The notes under the pieces were generated by a model. It was not told the DNA's origin. It saw only the letters and a list, made by a program, of their open reading frames with translations, and searched no databases. DNA of 64,000 nt from Sandaracinobacteroides hominis (lineage in GTDB: Bacteria; Pseudomonadota; Alphaproteobacteria; Sphingomonadales; Sphingomonadaceae). The first letter of the stretch is position 1. Each line of letters begins with the position of its first letter. The stretch is from the NCBI RefSeq assembly GCF_016464365.1, contig NZ_JADCUC010000004.1, positions 62,001 through 126,000 on the forward strand, written 5' to 3'. This document shows positions 16,241 to 25,458 of the stretch, piece after piece. A program made the position numbers and the translations under genes.

Positions 16241-16543
16241 AACGCAGGGGCTCTGCCCCTGCACCCCGGCAGGGAAATGATTTCCCTGCACCCTCGATGA
16301 TGGGGAGCGCATCGGATGGCTTGGTGCAGGTGCTCAGTTTAACTGCCTGCGGCGCAAGACCGGCGCCGCAGGCAATCCAATATCTTCACACGCACAACGC
16401 CTTAGAAAGCGCACCAACGTAGATCACTGAGGGTGCAGGGAAATCATTTCCCTGCCGGGTTCCAAGGGCAGAGCCCTTGGGTTTTCTTGCCATCGCCTGA
16501 CGGCGCTGGACGGGCAGAGCCCTTGGCCGCCGGAGGCAAAAAA
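16241..16543. repeat. Mosaic palindromic element, copy B
   Basis: No gene is seen in this convergent gap. Reading from the left: CAGGGGCTCTGCCCCTG hairpin, then CAGGGAAATGATTTCCCTG hairpin, a variable centre with the perfect hairpin TGCCTGCGGCGC - 7 bases - GCGCCGCAGGCA (16344-16374), then GGGTGCAGGGAAATCATTTC, CCTGCCGGGTTCCAAGGGC, AGAGCCCTTGG, a 45-base insert also present in copy A, and CCGCCGGAGGCAAAA. The left end is close to the reverse complement of the right end, so the element is a long inverted repeat with a divergent centre. The right end points at the stop of the minus-strand DUF482 gene, 28 bases away. Confidence 0.8.
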
Positions 16544-16570
16544 GCCCAGCGACCCAACACCCCCCCCCCG

Positions 16571-17704
16571 TCACCCCTCCCGAAACGGCAACCCCTCCGT
16601 GAGCGCAAACGCCTCTCCCACCACAGCCGCCCGCTCCCGCTCCAGATAGTCCGCCACCGCATCGCGGAACCGCAGGTCGGCCACATCATGGAACGATCGT
16701 GTCAGCACTGGCCGGTATCCCCGCGCCACCTTGTGCGCCCCTTGCGCCCCGGCCTCCACCCGCGCCAGCCCCCGTGCGCAGGCGATATCGATCGCCTGGT
16801 GGTAGCAAAGCTCGAAGTGCAGGAACGGAATATCCTCCACGCACCCCCACTGCCTCCCGTAAAGACAGTCATCGCCGAGGAAATTCAGCGCCCCCGCGAC
16901 ATAGCGCCCGCCCCGCCGCGCCATCACCAGCACCACGCGCTCCGCCATCCGCTCGCCGATCAAAGAGAAGAAGCGCCGGGTCAGATAGGGCCGCCCCCAT
17001 TTCCGGCTGCCGGTATCCTGATAGAAGTCCCAGAACGCGTCCCAGGCCGTTTCGGTGAGGTCGCTCCCCGACAGCCAGACAATCTCGTCCACCCCGGAAA
17101 GCGCCGCCTCCCGCTCCTTGCGCAAAACCTTGCGCTTGCGCGAGCTCAGCGCCCCCAGAAACTCCGAAAACCCCGCATAGCCGTCGTTGAACCAGTGATA
17201 CTGAACGTCATTCCGCTCCATCCAGCCGCCAGCTGCAAAATCCACCGCATCCGCCTCGTTCACAAACGTCGCGTGCGAGCTGGAAAATCCATTCTCGCGG
17301 ATCACCGTTGAGCTGGCAGCCACCAGCAAGGCGCGCACCTCGGGATCGTCCGCCAGCAGCTTCGGCGCCGTCGCCGGCGTGAACGGCACCGCGTGCTGCA
17401 GCTTCGGATAATAGTTGAGCCCGGCGCGCGCCCAGGCATCCGCCCAGGCATGGTCAAACACATATTCGCCCTGGCTGTGGCTCTTCAGATATCCCGGCAA
17501 GATACCGGCAGGCCGCCCGTCCTCCCCATCCACCACGATATGCAGCGGCCGCCATCCGGCCCGCTCACTGGCGCTGCCGCTGTCCTCCACGCTCGTCAGA
17601 AAGGCGTGGCTGGAAAACGGGTTTCCCCCGCCCGCCAGCCGATCCCAGTCCTCGCCCGCAACATCGGCCGCGCGGCTGATCAGCCGGGCAACCGCCTCCG
17701 CCAC
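16571..17704 (-). CDS. DUF482 / GNAT-fold acyltransferase-like protein
   Basis: A 377-residue DUF482 protein, related to the FemAB/GNAT peptidoglycan-type aminoacyl- or acyltransferases and sometimes labelled a peptidoglycan biosynthesis protein; the reaction is not established. Family stretches are GNPFSSHAFLTSVEDSGS near residue 30, a central SSRKRKVLRKEREAA and a C-terminal EAGAQGAHKVARGYRP followed by TRSFHDVADLRF. The GTG start at 17704, immediately after the RidA stop (TGAGGTG), was chosen because it gives the standard family N-terminus; the longer ATG-started frame overlaps RidA heavily. It is last in the DUF3572-HAD-RidA-DUF482 run, so translational coupling is likely. Confidence 0.82.
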   Translation of the reverse strand: MAEAVARLISRAADVAGEDWDRLAGGGNPFSSHAFLTSVEDSGSASERAGWRPLHIVVDGEDGRPAGILPGYLKSHSQGEYVFDHAWADAWARAGLNYYPKLQHAVPFTPATAPKLLADDPEVRALLVAASSTVIRENGFSSSHATFVNEADAVDFAAGGWMERNDVQYHWFNDGYAGFSEFLGALSSRKRKVLRKEREAALSGVDEIVWLSGSDLTETAWDAFWDFYQDTGSRKWGRPYLTRRFFSLIGERMAERVVLVMARRGGRYVAGALNFLGDDCLYGRQWGCVEDIPFLHFELCYHQAIDIACARGLARVEAGAQGAHKVARGYRPVLTRSFHDVADLRFRDAVADYLERERAAVVGEAFALTEGLPFREG

Positions 17705-17705
17705 C

Positions 17706-18170
17706 TCAGCGAACCTGCAGAACCGCGTCCACTTCCACCGCAACTCCGCGCGGCAGGGCAGGCACACCCACAGCCGCTCGCGCATGCTTGCCGGCGTCTC
17801 CCAGCACCTTCACAAACAGGTCAGAGGCACCGTTCGCCACTTCCGGCTGCTGCGTGAAATCGGGCGTGCACTGCACAAAAACCCCCAGCTTCACCACCCG
17901 CTCGATCCGCCCGAAGCTGCCGCCAAGTGCCGCCTTCACCTGCGCCAATATCATCAACGCACAGCGCTCGGCCGCCGCCTGCCCTTGCTCGACGCTCATG
18001 TCGTCAGCCAGCCGGCCCTTGATCAGGCTGCCGTCGGCGGCAAAGCTGATCTGCCCGGAAACATACAGCATCCCGTCCGCTTCGACGGTCGGCACATAGG
18101 AGGCCACCGGCGCCGCCGCTTCGGGCAACACCAGCCCGAATTCCTTCAGCTTATCCTCGACGCCCATCAT
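17706..18170 (-). CDS. RidA-family enamine/imine deaminase
   Basis: A 154-residue RidA/YjgF/UK114-family protein of the slightly longer subgroup with an N-terminal helical extension (MMGVEDKLKEFGLVLPE). RidA proteins hydrolyse reactive enamine/imine intermediates released by PLP enzymes. Typical segments are LYVSGQISFAADGSLIKGRL and VVKLGVFVQCTPDF; near the C-terminus the family arginine appears in KHARAAVGVPALPRGVAVEV. The start ATGATG overlaps the HAD stop; either ATG (18170 or 18167) is possible. It is embedded in a four-gene minus operon. Confidence 0.88.
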   Translation of the reverse strand: MMGVEDKLKEFGLVLPEAAAPVASYVPTVEADGMLYVSGQISFAADGSLIKGRLADDMSVEQGQAAAERCALMILAQVKAALGGSFGRIERVVKLGVFVQCTPDFTQQPEVANGASDLFVKVLGDAGKHARAAVGVPALPRGVAVEVDAVLQVR

Positions 18171-18772
18171 GCAGCCCTTTCCAGATAGTCACGGATCCAG
18201 CCCTCGGCCTCGTCCCAACGGTCGATCCGCACATGCGCGTCCGGCGCCGCCGGAATCAACCCCCTCAGCGTCGCATCCGCCACCATGTGCAGCCGCCCCA
18301 CCTCGGGCGCGTGCTTCAGCGCGCTCGAATGATGCGGCGGCAGATCGTCCACAAACACCGCCCGCCGGTCGCCGGCCAGCTCCTTCACCATTCGCCCCTT
18401 CGGCCCATCATTCGCATGCACCGGCACATCCAGCCCGCGCTCGCGCAACACCTCCAGCCGGATATCGCGCCAGGCCGCCGGAATATTCGTCAGCACGATC
18501 AGGTCGAAATCCTTCGACAAAGCGGTCAGCACCTCCACAGCCCCTTCCGCCGGCTGCTGCAACCGCTGCCCATGCTCGAAGAATCCATCCAGCAGCGCCG
18601 GAAAATCTGCCGGATCGACCGGGCGCCCATCACTCAGGTGCCGCATGTTGCCGATCAGCGCAGAGCTGTCGAACTTCAACTCCACATCCCGTGCCTCACG
18701 CAGCCACTGCGCAAAGGGCCCGGCGAACTCCAGGATGACCTCGTCACAGTCCAGGATCAGCCGCGGCCTCAT
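18167..18772 (-). CDS. HAD-superfamily hydrolase
   Basis: A 201-residue haloacid-dehalogenase-like protein. Motif I is LILDCDEVILEF (nucleophile D8, second aspartate D10 by position in DCD), motif II is the LTN in DLIVLTNIPAAW, and motif III/IV corresponds to PKGRMVKELAG and VFVDDLPPHH. A phosphatase role is likely but the substrate is unknown. It overlaps RidA downstream and DUF3572 upstream by four bases each, so the genes are co-translated. Confidence 0.82.
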   Translation of the reverse strand: MRPRLILDCDEVILEFAGPFAQWLREARDVELKFDSSALIGNMRHLSDGRPVDPADFPALLDGFFEHGQRLQQPAEGAVEVLTALSKDFDLIVLTNIPAAWRDIRLEVLRERGLDVPVHANDGPKGRMVKELAGDRRAVFVDDLPPHHSSALKHAPEVGRLHMVADATLRGLIPAAPDAHVRIDRWDEAEGWIRDYLERAA

Positions 18773-19002
18773 ACCATCGCTCCCGCCAGCTCGCCGGGCT
18801 TCACGCCCAGTGTCTCCGCCACCCGCAGCAGGTCCGGCTCATGGGCAGAGAGGAAGGCAATCACCGCGTTCAGCACATCGGCTTCACCCGCCCGCGCGCG
18901 GAGCGTCGGCACGTCAAAGCCGGTCAGGTCGAGGAATCTGGGGCGCATGGCTTCATCGGAAATGACGGCGGCAAGTGCCTGAAGGGCGAGGGTGTCGTTC
19001 AC
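18769..19002 (-). CDS. DUF3572 family protein
   Basis: The C-terminal 77 codons of a longer open frame match the small DUF3572 family (ALQALAAVISDEAMRPRFLD, then LTGFDVPTLRARAGEAD and a helical tail). I placed the start at GTG 19002, giving NDTLALQALAAV at the N-terminus; an upstream in-frame start is possible but the added sequence looks noncoding and runs into the rpmG terminator. Function unknown; probably an all-helical cytoplasmic protein. It heads the operon with HAD, RidA and DUF482. Confidence 0.6.
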   Translation of the reverse strand: MNDTLALQALAAVISDEAMRPRFLDLTGFDVPTLRARAGEADVLNAVIAFLSAHEPDLLRVAETLGVKPGELAGAMV

Positions 19003-19121
19003 TTGGGCGGGATAGCGCGGCGCGGCGCCGAGCGTAACCCCTGAGAATGCGCGGCCGTCGGCGAACCGAAGGTCAGCCTCTGGCTGAACGCAGCCGAGCC
19101 CGCACAAGAAAGAAGCCAGAA

Positions 19122-19149
19122 ACGAAAAAGGCGCGGCAAAGCCGCGCCT
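19122..19149 (-). terminator. Intrinsic terminator of rpmG
   Basis: Read on the minus strand: GGCGCGGC - TTT - GCCGCGCC followed by TTTTTCGTTT. An 8-bp perfect GC stem with a T-tract is a standard rho-independent terminator, about 100 bases behind the rpmG stop. Confidence 0.85.
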
Positions 19150-19216
19150 GACGTCGAAGCGGTTCGATGGCCTGCGGGCCAACGCCCGCCCGGCCGATCG
19201 TTTCGCCGAGTCTGCG
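19130..19216 (-). other. Structured 3' element shared with infC (copy 1)
   Basis: Between the rpmG stop and its terminator lies a segment that resembles the one behind infC (29165-29271). On the plus strand, CTGACGTCGAAGCGGTTC directly adjoins the terminator stem here and CTGTCGTCGGACGGGTTC does so at infC; both then have hairpin-forming sequence and end in CGCCGAGTC (19204-19212 and 29259-29267). It could be a 3'-UTR element, a small RNA or a dispersed repeat. Confidence 0.5.
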
Positions 19217-19247
19217 GATTAGCGCTGCGCGCTAACCACAGCCGGCT

Positions 19248-19415
19248 TCACTTGATCTTGGCTTCCTTGAATTCCACATGCTTGCGCACAACCGGATCAT
19301 ATTTGCGGAACAGCATCTTCTCGGTCTGCGTACGCGGGTTCTTCTTGGTCACATAATAGTAACCCGTGTCCGCAGTGCTCACGAGCTTGATCTTGACCGT
19401 CGTCGGCTTCGCCAT
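19248..19415 (-). CDS. rpmG: Ribosomal protein bL33
   Basis: A 55-residue large-subunit ribosomal protein. The product begins [20 protein letters not shown] and continues [20 protein letters not shown], ending EFKEAKIK, a full-length bL33 of the cysteine-free (zinc-independent) type. Because it is short it is easily missed by ORF filters. It is transcribed on the minus strand, downstream of rnr, and is followed by a structured segment and an intrinsic terminator. Confidence 0.97.
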   Translation of the reverse strand: MAKPTTVKIKLVSTADTGYYYVTKKNPRTQTEKMLFRKYDPVVRKHVEFKEAKIK

Positions 19416-19547
19416 GATATCCTCGAAACGAAAAGCAATGGCCCGGCAGCCGCAGCTCCCGGGAAAGGGCGCGCCTCTAAGGCAGAATCACCCACGCGGT
19501 CAAGCCCGCGCGATTATCCTGCCCGCGAATTCCATGCGCGGGGCAGG

Positions 19548-21767
19548 TCAACCCCTGCGCCCCCGCCGCACCCCCGGAGGCGGCCCACCACGCTTCGCAC
19601 CACCCGGCCGGGGCCCGCGCCCATCGCGCCGAAAGCGCGGCCCGCGCTCCACAGGCTCCACCCCCGGCAGCGAGAATCGCAGGCTTCCGGTCACCGCATC
19701 CGCTTCTTCCAGCTTCAGCTCCAGCATTTGCCCCTGCCCGAATCGGGTGCCCGTCTCCGCCCCTTCCAGGAACCGCCCGGCCTCATCAAATCGGAACCGC
19801 TCCGCGCCCAGCGCACTCACCGGCACCAGCCCGTCGCCGCCGATCCCATCGACCGTCGCGAAGAAACCAAAAGCCTGCACGCCCGAGATCCGCGCCCGCA
19901 CCACATCGCCCACATGGCTCGCCAGATGCCGCGCGATATAGCGGTCCAGCGTCTCCCGCTCCGCCTCCATCGCCCGCCGTTCGGTAAAGCTGATATGCTC
20001 GCCAATCGGCGCGAAGCGCTGCTCCGCCCCGTCCGGCAACCCGCCCTCCCCCAGCTTGAAAGCGCTCACCAGCGATCGGTGCACGCACACATCCGCATAA
20101 CGCCGGATCGGCGAAGTGAAATGCGCATAGCTCCCCAGCGCCAGCCCGAAATGCCCGGTGTTGCGCGGCGCATAATAGGCCTGCGTCTGGCTGCGCAGAA
20201 CGGCCTCCGAAATCTCCTGGAAATCGCTCCGCTCGCGGCACCGCTCCAGCACCCGGTTGAAGGTCTCCGGCGTGATCACCTGCCCCAACGCAAAGCTCAC
20301 CCCCAGCGTCCCCAGATACTCCTTCAGGCTGCTCAGCTTCTCCCGGTCCGGCGTCTCATGGTCCCGATACATTACCGGCGCCTTCTTCGCTTCCAGCGCC
20401 TTCGCCGCGGCCACATTCGCCGCGATCATCATATCCTCCACCACCCGGTGCGCATCCAGCCGCTCGCGGACCACGATCCCGGCCACCCGCCCTTCGGCAT
20501 CCAGCACCACCCGCTTCTCAGGCAGTTCCAGCTCCAGCGGCCCGCGTTTCGCCCGAGCAGCCGCCAAGGCCCGCCAGCAATCCCACAAAGGCTCCAGCAG
20601 GGCCTTCTCGGCCCGCTCCTCCCGCCCGTCCATCACCGCCTGCGCCGTCTCATAGGCCAGATTCGCCGCAATCCGCACCCGCGCCCGGTGAAAGGAAAAC
20701 CTGTCGATCTCCCCGGTCTTCGAAACCCGCATCGAAGCCGCCAGCACAGCCTTGTCGCTCCCGGCCTTCAAGCTGCAGGCGCCGTTGCTCAAAGCTTCCG
20801 GCAGCATCGGCACCACCTGATCCGGGAAGTAACAGCTGTTCCCCCGGTCAAACGCACTCCGGTCCAGCGCAGACCCCGGCCGCACAAACCAGCTCACATC
20901 GGCAATCGCCACCAGCAGCCGCCAGCCGTCGCCCCCCTCAGAATCTTTGACAGGTTCGGCCCAGATCGCATCATCATGGTCGCGCGCATCGGCCGGATCG
21001 ATCGTCAGCAGCGGAATCTGCGTCCAGTCCTCCCGCTCGCCCAGCCCGCCGGCGCTCGCCCGCTCGGCATCCTCCTCCACCCCATGCGGAAACACATGCG
21101 GAATGCCCTTCGCCGCGATGGCGATCTCGCTAACCCGCGCACCCGTCAGAGGATCGCCCAGCCGCTCCAGCACATGCGCCGCCGCCCGCGCGCCGCTCCC
21201 CTTCAGCTCCGCCCGCACCAGCTCGCCCGGCTGCACTTCGCTCGAATGGTGGATCGGCCATATCTTCCGCTCGCGCTTGTCCACCGAGCGCAGCACCAAG
21301 CCGCCCCACTCATCCTTGCGCACCATCCCCATCAGCGTCGCATGGCCCTTCGCCAGCCGCTTGATCACCGTCCCCAGATATTTCGGATGATCGCCGGAAA
21401 TCCGCGTCAAAAGCCGGTCGCCAGCCTCAAACCGCTCCCGCCTGCCACCCCGGCCCCCACCAGCCGCTACCGCGACCTTCGGCGGAGGCCCATCGCCATC
21501 CCAACGCTCCGGCACAGCCACCAACCGCATGCCCTCGGCGGAAACCACCGTCAGCACCGCCACCCGCGGCAGGCCACCAGCCTTGTGCAAGGTCCGCCCC
21601 GGCCCAGCCGCCAGCAGTCCCTCCTCCTCCATCTCCCGGAGCAAATCCTTCAGCGCCTCGCGCTCCTCGCCCCGCAATCCAAAGGCCCGCGCAATCTCGC
21701 GCTTCCCCACAGACGAAGGCGTCTGCCGCACAAAGGCAAGGATCGCCTCCCTGTCCGGAAGGCTCAA
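19548..21767 (-). CDS. rnr: Ribonuclease R
   Basis: A 739-residue 3'-5' exoribonuclease of the RNB family that degrades structured RNA. An N-terminal winged-helix domain (DREAILAFVRQTPSSVGKRE) is followed by cold-shock domains, the RNB core with the catalytic aspartates in TIDPADARDHDDAIW, the HFTSPIRRYADVCVHR motif, an S1 domain (HVGDVVRARISGVQAFGFFA) and a basic Arg/Gly/Pro tail (residues about 705-739). The start overlaps the topA stop by four bases, so it is co-translated with topA. rpmG lies about 130 bases downstream. Confidence 0.95.
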   Translation of the reverse strand: MSLPDREAILAFVRQTPSSVGKREIARAFGLRGEEREALKDLLREMEEEGLLAAGPGRTLHKAGGLPRVAVLTVVSAEGMRLVAVPERWDGDGPPPKVAVAAGGGRGGRRERFEAGDRLLTRISGDHPKYLGTVIKRLAKGHATLMGMVRKDEWGGLVLRSVDKRERKIWPIHHSSEVQPGELVRAELKGSGARAAAHVLERLGDPLTGARVSEIAIAAKGIPHVFPHGVEEDAERASAGGLGEREDWTQIPLLTIDPADARDHDDAIWAEPVKDSEGGDGWRLLVAIADVSWFVRPGSALDRSAFDRGNSCYFPDQVVPMLPEALSNGACSLKAGSDKAVLAASMRVSKTGEIDRFSFHRARVRIAANLAYETAQAVMDGREERAEKALLEPLWDCWRALAAARAKRGPLELELPEKRVVLDAEGRVAGIVVRERLDAHRVVEDMMIAANVAAAKALEAKKAPVMYRDHETPDREKLSSLKEYLGTLGVSFALGQVITPETFNRVLERCRERSDFQEISEAVLRSQTQAYYAPRNTGHFGLALGSYAHFTSPIRRYADVCVHRSLVSAFKLGEGGLPDGAEQRFAPIGEHISFTERRAMEAERETLDRYIARHLASHVGDVVRARISGVQAFGFFATVDGIGGDGLVPVSALGAERFRFDEAGRFLEGAETGTRFGQGQMLELKLEEADAVTGSLRFSLPGVEPVERGPRFRRDGRGPRPGGAKRGGPPPGVRRGRRG

Positions 21768-24295
21768 GCGGAAGCCTTCTTCTTGGGGGCTGCCTTCTTC
21801 GCCGCAGGCTTCTTCGCAGCCGCCTTTTTCGGCGCCGCCTTCTTCTTCGCCCGCCCCTTCGAAGGCCCCTTCGCCGCCCGCTCCGCCAGCAGCGTCACCG
21901 CCTCGTCCAGCGTCACCTCCTTCGGATCCTTCGCCTTCGGCACATTCGCGTTGGTCGTCCCGTCGCTCACATATGGCCCAAAGCGCCCATTCAGAACCTT
22001 CACCTCGGCCCCGGACTCCGGATGCGCCCCCAGCACTGCCAGCGGCTCGGCAGACCCCCGCCGCGCAGCACCCTTCGGCTCTGCCAGCTTCATCACCGCC
22101 GCATTCATGCCCATCTCGAACAGGTCAGCCGAATCCTTCAGATTCGCATACTTCCCATCATGCAGCAGATACGGCCCATAGCGCCCAAGATTGGCAACGA
22201 TCGGCAACCCAGTCTCCGGGTGCAATCCAATCTCGCGCGGCAGGCTCAGCAGCTTCAGCGCCAGCGCCAGATCCAGCTCTCCCAGATCCTTCGGAATGGA
22301 GGACCGCTTCTCGCCGGATTGCACATAGCGCCCAAAGCGCCCGCTCTTCACTTCCACGGCCAGCCCGGTCTCCGGATCATCGCCCAGCGTCTGCGGCCCG
22401 GCTGCGTCCCCATTCCCGGCAAACTGCCGCGTGAACCGGCACTCCGGATAGTTGGAGCAGGAAATGAAAGGCCCGAACTTCCCGACCTTCAGCGACAGCC
22501 GCCCATCGCCACAGCTCGGGCAGGCCCTCGGGTCCGTTCCGTCGCCCTTCTCCGGAAACAGGTGCGGCGCCAGATATTCGTCCAGCGCCTTTTCCACCTC
22601 CATCGGGCTCTGCTTCATCACATCTGCGGTGCGCGGCTTGAAGTCCTCCCAAAAGTCGCGAAGCACCTCGATATAGGCGGCGTCCCCGGCCGAAATATCG
22701 TCCAGCCGCCCTTCCAGCCCGGCGGTAAAATCATACTCCACATAACGGTCGAAGAAGCGCTCCAGGAAGGCGGTCACGATCCGCCCCTTTTCCTCGGCTA
22801 CAAAGCGCTTCTGCTCCAGCCGCACATATTCCCGGTCCTTCAGCACCTGGATGATCGAGGCATAGGTGGATGGCCGGCCGATCCCCAGCTCTTCCATCCG
22901 CTTCACCAGGCTGGCCTCGGTGTAGCGCGGCGGCGGCTGCGTGAAATGCTGCGCCTTCTCCACCTTCACCGTCTGCGGACGCTCGCCCGCCAGCAGCTTG
23001 GGCAAGCGCGCGCCATCCTCTTCGTCCAGGTCGTCCGTCCCCTCGGCATACAGCGCCAGAAACCCCGGAAACACCACCACCGTCCCGGTCGCCCTCAGCC
23101 CGGTCTGTCCGTCGTGAGACAGCAGATCCACCGTCGTCCGCTCCAGCTGCGCAGATGCCATCTGCGAGGCAACCGCCCGCTTCCAAACCAGATCGTACAG
23201 CCGGGCTTCCATGTCGGAGAGCCCCAGCGCTCCGGCCGTCGCCTTGAAGTTCGTCGGCCGGATCGCTTCATGCGCTTCCTGCGCATTCTTCGCCTTCACC
23301 GAGTAATGGCGGGGCTTGTCCGGCACATGCTCGCGCCCATAGCGCTCCATCACCACGTCGCGCGCCCGGTTGATGGCATCGCCATCCATCGAAACGCCAT
23401 CGGTCCGCATATAGGTGATATGCCCCGCCTCATACAGCGTCTGCGCCGTGCGCATCGTCTGCTGCGCCCCCAGCCCCAGCTTGCGCGAGGCTTCCTGCTG
23501 CAAGGTAGAGGTGGTGAACGGCGGCGCCGGATTGCGCACCACATTCTTCAGCTCGACTTCGGAAACCGTGAAGGAAGACCCCTCCACCACCGCCCGCGCC
23601 GCTTCTGCAGTCGCCTCGTCCGGAAGCGCAAACCTGTCGAGCTTCCTGCCGCCCAGCACCGTCAACCGCGCCGCAAACTGATGCCCGCTCGCTGCCTTCA
23701 GCAGCGCTTCCACGCTCCAGAACTCGCGCGGCGTAAACGCCTCGATCTCGCGCTCGCGCTGCACGATCAGCCGCAAAGCCACCGATTGCACCCGCCCGGC
23801 GCTCTTCGCCCCCGGCAGCTTCCGCCACAGCACGGGGCTCAGCGTGAATCCCACCAGATAGTCCAGCGCCCGGCGCGCCAGATAGGCATCCACCAGCGGC
23901 TGATCCACCTGCCGCGGATGTTCCATGGCCGTCCGCACGGCATCCTTGGTGATGGCGTTGAAGGTAATCCGCGAAATTCCGCCCTTCGGCACCGCCTTCT
24001 TCGCCGCCAGCACTTCCGCCAGGTGCCAGCTGATCGCCTCGCCCTCCCGATCGGGGTCGGTCGCCAGGATCACCCGGTCTGCGCTCTTCGCCGCGTCGGT
24101 AATCGCCTTCAGCTGCTTCGAGCGGTCGGCCGAAACCTCCCACTGCATCGCGAAATCCTGCTCCGGGTCGACACTCCCGTCGCTCGCCGGCAAATCGCGC
24201 ACATGGCCAAAGCTCGCCAGCACCTTGGCATTGCCACCGAGATACCCCTCGATGGTTCGCGCCTTCGCCGGCGACTCCACGATCACGAGATCCAT
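21764..24295 (-). CDS. topA: DNA topoisomerase I
   Basis: An 843-residue type IA topoisomerase that relaxes negative supercoils. The TOPRIM domain starts DLVIVESPAKARTIEGYLG and contains LATDPDREGEAISWHL; the active-site tyrosine is in HITYMRTDGVSMDG. A C-terminal zinc ribbon (CPSCGDGRLS with CSNYPEC) and repeated topoisomerase C-terminal modules follow, and the last 35 residues are an Ala/Lys-rich histone-like tail. The ATG at 24295 gives the standard N-terminus; an upstream in-frame start adds 13 unconserved residues. It sits between dprA and rnr, the usual alphaproteobacterial order. Confidence 0.96.
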   Translation of the reverse strand: MDLVIVESPAKARTIEGYLGGNAKVLASFGHVRDLPASDGSVDPEQDFAMQWEVSADRSKQLKAITDAAKSADRVILATDPDREGEAISWHLAEVLAAKKAVPKGGISRITFNAITKDAVRTAMEHPRQVDQPLVDAYLARRALDYLVGFTLSPVLWRKLPGAKSAGRVQSVALRLIVQREREIEAFTPREFWSVEALLKAASGHQFAARLTVLGGRKLDRFALPDEATAEAARAVVEGSSFTVSEVELKNVVRNPAPPFTTSTLQQEASRKLGLGAQQTMRTAQTLYEAGHITYMRTDGVSMDGDAINRARDVVMERYGREHVPDKPRHYSVKAKNAQEAHEAIRPTNFKATAGALGLSDMEARLYDLVWKRAVASQMASAQLERTTVDLLSHDGQTGLRATGTVVVFPGFLALYAEGTDDLDEEDGARLPKLLAGERPQTVKVEKAQHFTQPPPRYTEASLVKRMEELGIGRPSTYASIIQVLKDREYVRLEQKRFVAEEKGRIVTAFLERFFDRYVEYDFTAGLEGRLDDISAGDAAYIEVLRDFWEDFKPRTADVMKQSPMEVEKALDEYLAPHLFPEKGDGTDPRACPSCGDGRLSLKVGKFGPFISCSNYPECRFTRQFAGNGDAAGPQTLGDDPETGLAVEVKSGRFGRYVQSGEKRSSIPKDLGELDLALALKLLSLPREIGLHPETGLPIVANLGRYGPYLLHDGKYANLKDSADLFEMGMNAAVMKLAEPKGAARRGSAEPLAVLGAHPESGAEVKVLNGRFGPYVSDGTTNANVPKAKDPKEVTLDEAVTLLAERAAKGPSKGRAKKKAAPKKAAAKKPAAKKAAPKKKASA

Positions 24296-24363
24296 CAGAT
24301 TCCTTCCACGGGGCGGCGCCATAGGGCCGACCAAAATTCAAAGCAACCTCAGCCGGGGGCAAC

Positions 24364-25458
24364 CTAAGAGGCCAACGCCACCCGGCCCCCAGCCAACCGC
24401 ACAACCCGCCCTTCGATCTCCAGATCCGAAAGCCGCGCCTGCACATCCGAAACGCTCAACCCAGAGGCCCGTACCACCTCATCGACGGCAACCCCACTCA
24501 CCGACAGCAGCGAAACCAGTTCATCGCCGGCCACAGGCACAAACGCCGCATTCGCCGCCGGCAGCAACGGCAGGGCCAGCTCCCGCCGTCGCACCACAGG
24601 CTCCCGCGCCACCACCGCAAACGGCGCCAAGACCCCCAGCACGTCCGCCGCGCTTTCCACCAGCACGGCTCCATCCCGGATCAACCCGTTCCCCCCGCGC
24701 GACCGCGGATCGGAAGGATGCCCCGGCACCGCCATCACCTCGCGCGAAGCCTCCGCCGCCAGCCGCGCCGTAATCAGACTTCCCGAACCGGCAGCCGCCT
24801 CGATCACCACCACGCCCTGCGCCAGCCCGGCAATCAAGCGGTTCCGTCGCGGAAAATGCCGCGCCTGCGGCTCCGTCCCCGGCGGCATTTCCGAAACCAG
24901 CAACCCGCGCTCGGCCACTTGGTCCTGCAAGCCGGCATTCTCCGGCGGATAGGCAATATCCACGCCCCCGGCCACGCACCCGATCGTGCCCGTCTCCAAG
25001 GCCCCCATATGCGCCGAGGCATCCACCCCACGCGCCATCCCCGAAACCACGACCCAGCCGGCAGCTCCCAGCGCCTGCGCCATCTCCCGCGCCAGCCCGC
25101 GCCCGGCCGCACTCGCATTCCGAGCACCCACCATCGCCACCACGGGCCGCGCCGCCAGCGCCAGATCCCCCCGCGCGATCAGCACAGGCGGTGCATCGCC
25201 CATAGCCGCCAGCAAGGCCGGATAGTCCGCATCCCCCAACAGCACATGCCGCGCGCCCACAGCCTCGGCCCGCGCCATCTCCGCCCGCGCCGCCGCCTCG
25301 CTGCACACATCCCGCAATCGCCCCAGCGCCTCGCCAGCGCTGTCAAACTGCCGCATCATCTGCCCGAACTTCACGGCGCCCACGCCATCGGTCCGCGCCA
25401 GCCGCAACCGCGCCAGCCGCTCCGCCGGGCCCGGATTCGACCCCGAAAGCCCGCTCAA
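24364..25458 (-). CDS. dprA: DNA-processing protein DprA
   Basis: A 364-residue DprA/Smf protein, which binds incoming single-stranded DNA during transformation and loads RecA. The Rossmann-like core is visible in VVAMVGARNASAAGRGLARE, SGMARGVDASAHMGAL and ARHFPRRNRLIAGLAQGVVV. A C-terminal winged-helix DprA-WH domain (VDEVVRASGLSVSDVQARLS, LEIEGRVVRLAGGRV) follows. The start overlaps the plsY stop (ATGA). It does not by itself show that the organism is competent, since the gene is nearly universal. Confidence 0.94.
   Translation of the reverse strand: MSGLSGSNPGPAERLARLRLARTDGVGAVKFGQMMRQFDSAGEALGRLRDVCSEAAARAEMARAEAVGARHVLLGDADYPALLAAMGDAPPVLIARGDLALAARPVVAMVGARNASAAGRGLAREMAQALGAAGWVVVSGMARGVDASAHMGALETGTIGCVAGGVDIAYPPENAGLQDQVAERGLLVSEMPPGTEPQARHFPRRNRLIAGLAQGVVVIEAAAGSGSLITARLAAEASREVMAVPGHPSDPRSRGGNGLIRDGAVLVESAADVLGVLAPFAVVAREPVVRRRELALPLLPAANAAFVPVAGDELVSLLSVSGVAVDEVVRASGLSVSDVQARLSDLEIEGRVVRLAGGRVALAS

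Noticed and set aside
19278-22181. A 967-codon plus-strand frame opposite rpmG, rnr and topA
   Set aside because: Arg/Pro/His-rich shadow of three well-supported genes.
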